From assembly GCA_036676355.1 (NCBI GenBank), contig JAKFDA010000068.1:1-11833 (forward strand): a DNA stretch of 11,833 nt, written 5' to 3'. The DNA comes from ZC4RG42 sp036676355. Lineage in GTDB: Bacteria > Pseudomonadota > Gammaproteobacteria > Burkholderiales > SG8-39. The position numbers were made by a program, and so were the translations under genes. Shown one piece after another: positions 6,804-11,833 of the stretch. The stretch's first letter is position 1. Each line of letters opens with the position of its first letter. Below the pieces are notes generated by a model. That model ran no database searches. It saw nothing but the letters and a program-made list of their open reading frames with translations, and was not told the origin of the DNA.

Positions 6804-8282
6804 TCACATCACCCGGTTTTGATGGATGACTTCGCGGTAGAACGATGCGCTGAGCTTCGGCGTGCGTTTCTGCGTCGCGTAATCCACATGGATGAGCCCG
6901 AAGCGCGTGCCATAGCCATCCACCCACTCGAAGTTATCCATCGTGCTCCAGTGGAAATAGCCGTGCACCGGCACGCCTTCGGAAGTCGCACGCTGCAACT
7001 GCGTCAGATAGCTGCGCAGATACATGATGCGGTCGCTGTCGTAAACGATGCCGTCGGGCGCGGGTTCGTCCGTTGTGCCGCAACCGTTTTCGGTGATGTA
7101 GATCTCCTTCACGTTCCACAGCTTCGCCACGTGGCGCGGCCCCCAGTAGAGCGCCTCGGGGCCGATGATGTGCCAGAAAGACGCCATGCGCGGATGCGAT
7201 TTCTGAAAGGGAATGATCTCGTAACCCTGCGGCGAATCGCTCGCACGGATGTATCGGTTCGGGATGTAAACGTTGATCCCGACGAAATCGAGCGGGCTGG
7301 AAATAATCGTCAAATCCTCGGTCGTGAACCTGGGTGCATCGGCTCCTGCCGATGACAGAAAAGCATCGGTGTAGCGACCTTCCAGCATCACGGTCAGATA
7401 GCCGGCGTTGAGTTCCCGCGTGGCACGTTCGGCGGCAGCGATGTGCTCAGGCGTTTCGATGATCGGCACGCCGACAGTGATGTTCTCCGCCGGCCCGACC
7501 TTGGTGCCCGGCCGCGCTTTCGCTCGAATCGCCTGCACGGCGAGCCCGTGTGCGAGCACCGCGTGGTGGCGCACCTGGTTCAAGCGCGCGGGCGGCAGCC
7601 TGAGCCCGGGCGCAAGCACGCCGATGCCGTAGCCCTGTTCCACGAATGTGGTGAACTCGTTGATGGTGATGAAGTGCCTGACCCGGTCGCTGAGCTTCTC
7701 TGCGACATAGCCCGCATAGTCGGCAAACGCCTGGGCCGTGTCGCGCGATTCCCAGCCGCCGCGATCCTGCAACGCCTGAGGCAAGTCCCAGTGATACAGC
7801 GTCGCGAACGGCTCGATGCCGTTTGCGAGCAGCTCATCTACAAGGCGGCTGTAGAAGTCCAGGCCTTTCAGATTCGGCGCACCGGCGCCTCCCGGAAAAA
7901 TGCGCGGCCATGAAATCGAGAACCGGTACGTCTGCGCGGCGAGCCTCTTCATCAACTGCACGTCTTCCTTGTAGCGATGGTAGTGATCCAGCGCCACGTC
8001 GCCCGTGTCGTTGTTCCTGACCCTCCCGGGCGTGTGCGCAAACCGATCCCAGATCGACTCGCCTTTGCCGTCCTCCTTCCACGCGCCCTCGATCTGATAG
8101 GACGCCGCGGCCGTGCCCCACTTGAAACCACTCGGGAACCCGCGCGCGCATTCGGGCGACGGCGCGGCCTCATCCTTCACCCGGGATTGCGCAGAGGTAT
8201 CCAGTGGTGTCGCCAACAGTCCGAGCGTCGCAGCACTAGTAACCTTTACGAAATCGCGTCGAGTACTGTCTGGTGAAGACAT
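6804..8282 (-). CDS. GH1 family beta-glucosidase, Tat-exported
   Basis: This 492-residue enzyme hydrolyses beta-glycosidic bonds with retention of configuration. The N-terminus reads STRRDFVKV (6-14), a twin-arginine signal, followed by a hydrophobic stretch and a cleavage region near SAQ (30-32), so it folds in the cytoplasm and is exported to the periplasm. GH1 landmarks follow: GFKWGTAAASYQIEGA (52-67, with Gln63), YRFSISWPRIFP (119-130), acid/base Glu209 in TINEF, nucleophile Glu398 in YITENG, and the glycone-binding FHWSTMDNFEWVDGY (443-457). The canonical TxNEP motif has Phe instead of Pro after the acid/base Glu. Length is typical for GH1 plus signal. A strong AAGGAG (plus-strand 8289-8294) lies 6 nt before the ATG and fixes the start. 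It is divergent from the DUF6152-like gene and stands alone in its transcription unit. Confidence 0.95.
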   Translation of the reverse strand: MSSPDSTRRDFVKVTSAATLGLLATPLDTSAQSRVKDEAAPSPECARGFPSGFKWGTAAASYQIEGAWKEDGKGESIWDRFAHTPGRVRNNDTGDVALDHYHRYKEDVQLMKRLAAQTYRFSISWPRIFPGGAGAPNLKGLDFYSRLVDELLANGIEPFATLYHWDLPQALQDRGGWESRDTAQAFADYAGYVAEKLSDRVRHFITINEFTTFVEQGYGIGVLAPGLRLPPARLNQVRHHAVLAHGLAVQAIRAKARPGTKVGPAENITVGVPIIETPEHIAAAERATRELNAGYLTVMLEGRYTDAFLSSAGADAPRFTTEDLTIISSPLDFVGINVYIPNRYIRASDSPQGYEIIPFQKSHPRMASFWHIIGPEALYWGPRHVAKLWNVKEIYITENGCGTTDEPAPDGIVYDSDRIMYLRSYLTQLQRATSEGVPVHGYFHWSTMDNFEWVDGYGTRFGLIHVDYATQKRTPKLSASFYREVIHQNRVM

Positions 8283-8519
8283 GAGCTGCTCCTTTCAGCG
8301 CCAAACAGTAGGCGCACGTCGCTTTATGACGACGCTCCGCGACAGCTGCAAGGTTGATGTGAGGAGGGAAACAAGCAAGCGGCGCGCGCGTGCAGACGTG
8401 GTCACTCGGCGTTGGTCAACGAGCAACGTTGGCGCGAACGTCTTCGCGGCCCGGGAACCGGCGCACGAACGCACGAGTCACAGTTCCAGTCCGTCGTCAT
8501 TTCTTCAGGAGCGTGCATC

Positions 8520-8963
8520 ATGCCGATCCCCTTCAGAAGCGCCGTTCACAATCACTTCACGCAAGGCACCGTGATGCGTGGTCTGGCATGGCGTATGTCG
8601 ATGATGTTGTTTGCTGGCGCTATTGCGCTGCTGAGCGTGCGCGCCTTCGCCCATCACGGCTGGGACTGGGCAGAAGAGGAGCAGTCGAAACTCACCGGCA
8701 CCATCGAAGCGGTCTCGATGTCACCGCCGCACCCCACCCTGCGCGTCAAGGCCGAAGACGGTCGGCTCTGGCAGGTGGATCTCGGCAACCCCAACCAGAC
8801 CGAGCGGTCCGGCTTCACTAAGGAGTCGGCGAAGATCGGCGATACGGTTACCGTGCTCGGCAACCGCACCAAAGAGACAGGCAAGGCGCACATGAAGGCC
8901 GTGCGCATTACCATCGGCGGCAAGAACTACGACATGTATCCGGAACGCATCGAAGGGAACTGA
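8520..8963 (+). CDS. exported DUF6152-like protein
   Basis: This 147-residue protein has a hydrophobic signal segment (MSMMLFAGAIALLS, about 26-39) and a probable cleavage after AFA, giving a mature N-terminus HHGWDWAEEE. The mature part has SKLTGTIEAVSMSPPHPTLRV, then GRLWQVDLGNP, then KIGDTVTVLG, a small beta-barrel-like pattern. AHHGW or AHHSW followed by LTGT and a PH-motif is what I remember of Pfam DUF6152 periplasmic proteins, whose function is unknown. The start at 8520 is chosen for AGGAG at 8507-8511 with an 8-nt spacer. An alternative ATG at 8574, with AAGG at 8563-8566, gives a more ordinary 26-residue signal peptide (129 aa total) and may be the true start. The downstream membrane protein begins 13 nt after the stop, so the two form an operon. 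Confidence 0.82.
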   Translation: MPIPFRSAVHNHFTQGTVMRGLAWRMSMMLFAGAIALLSVRAFAHHGWDWAEEEQSKLTGTIEAVSMSPPHPTLRVKAEDGRLWQVDLGNPNQTERSGFTKESAKIGDTVTVLGNRTKETGKAHMKAVRITIGGKNYDMYPERIEGN

Positions 8964-8976
8964 CGCGCCGCTGCAC

Positions 8977-9450
8977 ATGGAGGGATTCCTGCAGTGGATT
9001 GGCAACTGGCCGGGCGCCGTCCTGCTGCAGGAATCCGGGACCGCCTACCTCTTCGTCAACGCCACGCACATCCTCGGCATCGGCCTGATCCTCGGCTCGA
9101 TCCTGCCACTCGACCTCCGACTCATCGGATTCTTCCGCTCAGCACCGCTCGCCGTACTCGGCCCATTCCTGAGCCGCACCGCGGCGACGGGTCTCGGTAT
9201 CGCGATACTCGCCGGCCTCTGGCTGTTCTCGGTCAAGCCGCTTGAGTACATCGATAACACCGCGTTCCTGACCAAACTCGTACTGCTCGCACTCGCGCTA
9301 ACGAATATTGCCTTGCAACACCGAAGCGGTCATTTCAAGGCAGCGATTGAAGGGGGGCCTGTTAACGCGCGCATCCGCGCCTTGGCGATACTCTCTGCCT
9401 GCTTGTGGCTATCGGTGCTTGTGGCAGGGCGGTGGATTGGTTTTTTGTGA
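8977..9450 (+). CDS. four-helix inner-membrane protein, DUF6644-like
   Basis: This 157-residue protein has four predicted membrane helices at about 22-46, 66-86, 95-115 and 134-156, and almost no soluble domain. Recognisable features are the N-terminal WPGAVLLQESGTAYLFVN, then HILGIGLILGS and LPLDLRLIGF (31-52). The order Trp-Pro, Leu-Gln-x-Ser, a His at the start of helix 1, and Asp-Leu-Arg-Leu-Gly/Ile after it matches my memory of Pfam DUF6644. His31 and His115 at membrane edges could bind a cofactor or metal, but that is speculation. It lies 13 nt after the DUF6152-like gene, a pairing I recall from other proteobacterial genomes, so the exported and membrane proteins probably act together. 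There is no clear Shine-Dalgarno, consistent with translational coupling. It is the last chromosomal-looking gene before the cassette array. Confidence 0.8.
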   Translation: MEGFLQWIGNWPGAVLLQESGTAYLFVNATHILGIGLILGSILPLDLRLIGFFRSAPLAVLGPFLSRTAATGLGIAILAGLWLFSVKPLEYIDNTAFLTKLVLLALALTNIALQHRSGHFKAAIEGGPVNARIRALAILSACLWLSVLVAGRWIGFL

Positions 9451-9518
9451 GGACGCACTGTTTGATCTGATGAGACATCAATCTGCAGGAGCCGTGTACC
9501 AGATGGATTCCCGGCAAG

Positions 9519-9613
9519 CGCTAACGCCTGAGCTCAGCCGCTGCCGAGCGCAAAGCGCGGAGGGAGCCAAACCGCGTAGCGGCATGGCGGTCGGCTGCAG
9601 CGCCTTGTTGGAC
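9519..9613 (-). other. attC site of cassette 3 (array-distal end), 95 bp
   Basis: Read on the minus strand the site starts with R'' GTCCAAC (9613-9607) and ends with R' GTTAGCG (9525-9519). The inner arms GCTGCAGCCG and CGGCTGAGC pair with one extrahelical G, the standard attC polarity mark. The central 45-50 nt hold further short GC-rich inverted repeats. The R' box is degenerate in its last two bases. Because those bases come from the flanking DNA after the G^TT crossover, this suggests the array ends here against non-cassette DNA. A 15-nt block TGCAGCCGACCGCCA is shared with the attC of cassette 1. Confidence 0.8.
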
Positions 9614-9713
9614 GACCAGAATGGGTACCGCGAGGCGGTGTGAATGAATTCTGTCTGAGTATCAAGAGCAGCGCTCCTCTCCTCGAACGAACGCGCCGGC
9701 TGATGGCACTAAC

Positions 9714-9959
9714 TCACTGATCTTTGCGCACGATCAGCGCAACAATGCGCTGGGTCACAGGCATCAACATGATCATCGCCGGAAAGGCGACCACCCACGA
9801 CACCATCCAGGATTTCATCCAACTTTTCAGGAAAAACACACTCAGCGACTCCACGGCGATCCAAGTACTGATCCCAGCGACCGCGAAAGTCATTAGGAAT
9901 GTCAGGATTAGCGGCATAACGTACCTGCCGTAGTGTGAGGGGAATCTTCTTAGTCCCAT
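9714..9959 (-). CDS. small two-helix membrane protein, DUF2798-like (cassette 3)
   Basis: This 81-residue protein has two membrane helices, about 14-34 (MPLILTFLMTFAVAGISTW) and 50-76 (SWMVSWVVAFPAMIMLMP). The pattern of a helix ending in S-T-W-I, then W-x-x-x-W-x-x-x-W and VAFP leading into the second helix, matches my memory of the DUF2798 family of small inner-membrane proteins with unknown function. The ATG at 9959 gives the full ORF; the internal ATG of Met15 (YV-MPLIL) has a better purine-rich sequence before it (GGCAGGT) and may be the real start. The gene stops about 100 nt before its attC, and about 120 nt of non-coding leader separate it from the preceding attC. Confidence 0.72.
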   Translation of the reverse strand: MGLRRFPSHYGRYVMPLILTFLMTFAVAGISTWIAVESLSVFFLKSWMKSWMVSWVVAFPAMIMLMPVTQRIVALIVRKDQ

Positions 9960-10082
9960 GATGCCGCTGCATATTGATCATACTGATGCGTACTCAGCAT
10001 TGTGGGGGTCATTTCCATCCGTCCATAGAGCTTCTGAAAATTCCTGTTGTTACGACGTGCCTCAAAGTTCGCTCCCTGTGAC

Positions 10083-10139
10083 GTCTAACGTTTAACTTAA
10101 GCGGCGCCGTTAGGCGTCCGCTTGAAGGAGGGGTTAGGC
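10083..10139 (-). other. attC site of cassette 2, 57 bp
   Basis: On the minus strand the site begins with R'' GCCTAAC (10139-10133) and ends with R' GTTAGAC (10089-10083), both fitting RYYYAAC and GTTRRRY. The arms TTCAAGCGG and CCGCTTAA pair fully except for one bulged C, and the loop holds ACGCCTAACGGCG. The sequence is unlike the other two attC sites and belongs to the short type common in proteobacterial cassettes. The stop codon of the HNH gene (10097-10099) lies inside it. Confidence 0.88.
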
Positions 10140-10876
10140 ATCAATGCGCCAGCTAAATCATCCCGAAGATTCAGGGTGTAGTTCACCGTTCCTTCGGAGA
10201 GTATGTCCCCCGACTTCATCAACGCGAATCCGTTGCGAAGAAAGACCACTTCCTTTGGATGTTCCACTTCTTGATACTCAATCTCGGCCACGGGGAACTG
10301 AATAAGGTGGCAAACCTGAATTGAGCGATGCCCAACGTGACTCATGGAGTAGACGAGCTTTTCGTCTCGTAGTCGAACTACCTTCAACTCTTTGATCGAC
10401 TCCATCTGTTGCATCCACTCTAAGACCTTCGAGCCAACCTCACCAACGGTCAAGAAGAGCTCTGTTCCGTTGAAGAACTCGACCCGGCAGGGATGCAGTG
10501 TGTATGGCTGGTTGGTGATGAATCGAATGGTCTTGGATACAAGATCGGCCTTTGCCCAACCCGAAACTATTTGCGAGACGATCCGGCCACGAAAATCGAT
10601 CGAGAGGGTAAGCTGAGCGCGAATGTTTTGCGCATGTACAAGGCCGTGACAGTTTCTACACAAGAGGACGCACTTGTCCATCTCATCAATCTGCCGCCTT
10701 GATAGACGTTGGGCCATCAAGCGCCGGTAGTGCTGATCCTTACTTGTAGGGTCGACATGGTGAAACTCGAACATGCGCTCAAAGGTCCCATGGCGGTCGA
10801 GCATCTCTTGTACAGAAAGCCCACAGGACGCGCATCGGTTACCCTTGTACTGAAGAAGTACGCCGCGATCAGACAT
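10097..10876 (-). CDS. HNH nuclease-domain protein (cassette 2)
   Basis: This 259-residue protein has an N-terminal HNH nuclease module with a zinc-binding pair on each side: CASC (15-18), FEFHHVDP (37-43, catalytic His39/His40 region) and CRNCHGLVH (73-81). HNH domains cut DNA using one divalent metal, with the Cys residues holding a structural zinc. Residues from about 90 to 245 are a beta-rich domain I do not recognise, possibly a sensing or target-binding part. The last 14 residues, MPNPSFKRTPNGAA, are the translation of the attC and are unlikely to matter for function. The ATG at 10876 lies 14 nt after the previous attC, as in a compact cassette, with only a weak GAGAG before it. Homing, restriction-like defence or toxin roles are possible; nothing in the sequence decides. 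Confidence 0.85.
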   Translation of the reverse strand: MSDRGVLLQYKGNRCASCGLSVQEMLDRHGTFERMFEFHHVDPTSKDQHYRRLMAQRLSRRQIDEMDKCVLLCRNCHGLVHAQNIRAQLTLSIDFRGRIVSQIVSGWAKADLVSKTIRFITNQPYTLHPCRVEFFNGTELFLTVGEVGSKVLEWMQQMESIKELKVVRLRDEKLVYSMSHVGHRSIQVCHLIQFPVAEIEYQEVEHPKEVVFLRNGFALMKSGDILSEGTVNYTLNLRDDLAGALMPNPSFKRTPNGAA

Positions 10877-10889
10877 GTTTCTCTCTGAT

Positions 10890-10961
10890 GCCTAACGACG
10901 GACTTCAGCCGACGGAAAAATGCGCAGCATTTTGGCGGTCGGCTGCAAGCATTTGTTGGGC
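10890..10961 (-). other. attC site of cassette 1, 72 bp
   Basis: On the minus strand the site runs from R'' GCCCAAC (10961-10955) to R' GTTAGGC (10896-10890), both perfect matches to the consensus boxes. The arms CTTGCAGCCGAC and GTCGGCTGAAG pair with one extrahelical G. The tip carries a perfect 7-bp hairpin AAAATGC-TGC-GCATTTT. The preceding gene stops 8 nt before the site and the HNH gene starts 14 nt after it. Confidence 0.92.
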
Positions 10962-10968
10962 GTCATTC

Positions 10969-11679
10969 TTATAGTCCTCGTAATTCTTCCGCTGTTGCCG
11001 GTCGTCCGAGCGATTTGATGTGCGTGATGTCGGCCGGGGCTAGATCAAACCACTCACCCTCGAGGCGCTTGGCGCGAAAGGTGTCATGTAGCGTGCGCTC
11101 GGCCTCGGAGTAGTTTTCAAACCACGCGTAGTGCTCAACGGTTATCGGGAACGGCAGCTTGACCTCAAACAAGCGGGTCCGTGTTTTCATGTTGACGGTC
11201 TTCCCGATTTTGAAGCCGTGCGGTGATCGGATCAGGTACACGTAACCGGGGGTCGCGACGGTTGGCAAGCGACGGGCGATGCCTGGCGATGGGGCGCGGC
11301 TCGCGAAAGTGATTGATTCCATGTCCGGGAAGCGTTCGGCAAAGAGATCAGCAAATCCGTAGCGCTCAATCACAGTGTCAGCAAAGCCGAAGAAGGGCTT
11401 TGAACGCCAGTGAGTTCTGCCAGATGGATTTGGCATCAGCGTGAGATCGATCTCGCGCCAATCGATTCGCGCTCCAGCGGCGCTTCGTTCGAGACACACG
11501 CCCAAGGCGGAGACATAGCCGAGAAGTTCACCCTCATCCCACGAACCAAGGACAAGCCCCTCTGCCGAGTTGAGGCGCCGCATGAGTTCAGGCGGCGTGG
11601 AGAGAAGATCCTGCTCGAATGGCGAGTAGCCGGACGGTAAAGCTGACGCGGCAAGGTACCAGTAGTTCTTGATGATCAC
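10969..11679 (-). CDS. GIY-YIG nuclease-domain protein with uncharacterised N-terminal domain (cassette 1)
   Basis: With the GTG at 11679 the protein has 236 residues. The C-terminal part is a GIY-YIG domain of the T5orf172/MUG113 type: GYVYLIRS (145-152), FKIGKT (156-161), Arg167, SEAERTLHDTF (191-201, acidic metal ligand region) and GEWFDL (208-213). Such domains cut DNA through one metal ion. The N-terminal 130 residues form a separate domain, marked by RIDWREIDLTLMPNPSGR (71-88) and FFGFADTVIERYG (96-108), that I cannot name. The frame is open to an ATG at 11772 (267 aa), but those extra residues come from the broken attC and the sequence right of it, so I prefer a start inside the cassette (GTG at 11679, or TTG at 11712). 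No strong Shine-Dalgarno supports either. Defence, repair or mobile-element roles are all possible. Confidence 0.82.
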   Translation of the reverse strand: MIIKNYWYLAASALPSGYSPFEQDLLSTPPELMRRLNSAEGLVLGSWDEGELLGYVSALGVCLERSAAGARIDWREIDLTLMPNPSGRTHWRSKPFFGFADTVIERYGFADLFAERFPDMESITFASRAPSPGIARRLPTVATPGYVYLIRSPHGFKIGKTVNMKTRTRLFEVKLPFPITVEHYAWFENYSEAERTLHDTFRAKRLEGEWFDLAPADITHIKSLGRPATAEELRGL

Positions 11680-11706
11680 CGGAACGGTAACCCCAGGTGT
11701 TATGAC

Positions 11707-11720
11707 GCCCAACGAATGAA
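11707..11720 (-). other. broken attC: R' end only
   Basis: On the minus strand GTTGGGC (11713-11707) followed by GTCA is a correct R' box plus cassette start, like the starts of the other two cassettes. The expected partner R'' box and paired arm are not found in the 113 nt to its right inside the window. The rest of the site is therefore either displaced by an insertion or lies beyond the edge in an unusually long attC. Confidence 0.6.
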
Positions 11721-11723
11721 AGG

Positions 11724-11816
11724 GACTTCCCCGCACTCGAAGCGGCTGTGCCGCACGGCAGCTGAGTGCCAAGATTGAGGCGTGTGTTCCATCAATCTGA
11801 ACGAGAGGGGGAAGTC
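11724..11816 (+). promoter_or_regulatory. 9-bp inverted repeat that could mask a ribosome binding site
   Basis: GACTTCCCC at 11724-11732 is the exact reverse complement of GGGGAAGTC at 11808-11816, which contains the Shine-Dalgarno-like sequence directly before the ATG at 11817. In an RNA read from the left, through both arms, the stem would hide the ribosome binding site; an RNA starting between the arms would not form it. IS10 and IS50 are known to use this principle. Smaller hairpins (GCGGC-TGT-GCCGC at 11742-11754) lie between the arms. Confidence 0.35.
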
Positions 11817-11833
11817 ATGGCGAAGGTTACTAC
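11817..11833 (+). CDS. start of a plus-strand ORF, possibly an IS110/IS1111-family transposase
   Basis: A strong purine run GAGAGGGGGAAG (11803-11814) precedes an ATG at 11817, and the visible codons give MAKVT plus a certain Thr from AC-N. IS110/IS1111 transposases often begin with a short Lys-Val/Ile-Thr-Thr leader followed by the DEDD-nuclease motif G-x-D-x-A-K. Six residues cannot prove this. The position next to a broken attC makes a mobile-element gene the most likely reading. Confidence 0.35.

Larger units (their letters stand above)
9519..11713 (-). mobile_element. integron gene-cassette array (three cassettes, no integrase in the window)
   Basis: Three minus-strand genes are each followed by an attC site in the same orientation, the defining layout of integron cassettes. 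Taking the crossover as G^TTRRRY, cassette 1 runs 11712-10896 (GIY-YIG gene), cassette 2 runs 10895-10089 (HNH gene) and cassette 3 runs 10088-9525 (DUF2798-like gene). The first ten bases of the three cassettes are TTGGGCGTCA, TTAGGCATCA and TTAGACGTCA, which are near-identical as expected for cassette 5' ends. Base composition is less GC-rich than in the chromosomal part. The integrase and attI, if present, should lie right of 11833; otherwise this is an attC cluster lacking the integrase. Confidence 0.85.
11721..11833 (+). mobile_element. possible left end of an insertion sequence in an attC (IS110/IS1111-like), cut by the window edge
   Basis: This stretch interrupts an attC just beside its R' box and leads to a plus-strand ORF with a transposase-like N-terminus. 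IS1111-group elements of the attC-targeting type are known to insert into these sites. The 9-mer GACTTCCCC (11724-11732) is repeated inverted as GGGGAAGTC (11808-11816). The left boundary is approximate and the rest of the element is outside the window, so the call rests on position and six residues. Confidence 0.35.

Noticed and set aside
9308..9643. Plus-strand 111-aa ORF overlapping the DUF6644-like gene end and the attC
   Set aside because: It is out of frame with the membrane protein, and its second half is the translation of the attC repeat. No ribosome binding site or domain supports it.
9709..9981. Alternative minus-strand 90-aa ORF over the DUF2798-like gene
   Set aside because: It is another frame of the same stretch and is hydrophilic. 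The overlapping 81-aa frame has two clean membrane helices and a recognisable pattern.
11420..11445. MPNPSGRT inside the GIY-YIG protein as a trapped attC remnant, since attC translation gives MPNPSFKRT
   Set aside because: Only a short DNA stretch resembles the attC, no R box or paired arm follows, and the segment sits within a continuous, well-ordered domain. Chance likeness is more probable.
11680..11772. N-terminal extension of the GIY-YIG protein to the ATG at 11772
   Set aside because: These 31 codons read through the broken attC and the suspected IS end, so they cannot belong to the original cassette gene, although they may be translated in this strain.

Overview
The window is GC-rich DNA, most likely from a soil or freshwater proteobacterium. 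Xanthomonadales-like Gammaproteobacteria are the best guess, from codon use, the Tat-exported GH1 enzyme, the DUF6152/DUF6644-type pair and the style of the integron attC sites. The assignment is by eye and not certain. The right-hand 2.3 kb is visibly less GC-rich and has a different character: it is an integron gene-cassette array.

Left to right. (1) 1-1671, plus strand: the 3' part of an SMP-30/gluconolactonase-family gene and an alpha/beta hydrolase, probably co-transcribed. (2) 1672-1823: a 152-nt intergenic region with repeated GGACA/TGTCC motifs, a perfect 7-bp inverted repeat and a possible promoter. (3) 1824-6768, plus strand: a tight three-gene operon with 1-nt and 4-nt overlaps. 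It encodes a 928-residue soluble protein of unknown function, with two charged helical stretches around a Ser/Gly-rich beta-hairpin-like segment, and two tandem paralogues of about 360 residues. The paralogues carry a strand-His(-Gly) ... strand-Gly-Cys pattern that suggests a caspase-like (clan CD) fold. This is the best candidate in the window for an undescribed system. (4) 6804-8282, minus strand: a Tat-exported GH1 beta-glucosidase. (5) 8520-9450, plus strand: a small exported DUF6152-like protein and a four-helix DUF6644-like membrane protein.

(6) 9519-11713, minus strand: three gene cassettes read right to left, each with its attC. They encode a GIY-YIG nuclease-domain protein with an uncharacterised N-terminal domain, an HNH nuclease-domain protein whose last residues are encoded by its attC, and a two-helix DUF2798-like membrane protein. 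All three attC sites have R''/R' boxes and paired arms with one extrahelical base. No integrase gene is present; it would lie to the right if the array is complete, otherwise this is a cluster lacking the integrase. (7) 11714-11833: a fourth attC is broken, leaving only its R' end, next to the start of a plus-strand ORF reading MAKVTT. This fits an IS110/IS1111-type insertion into an attC, with a hairpin that could hide the transposase ribosome binding site from read-in transcripts.

There is no gene-free stretch longer than 300 bases. No tRNA, rRNA or CRISPR array was seen.
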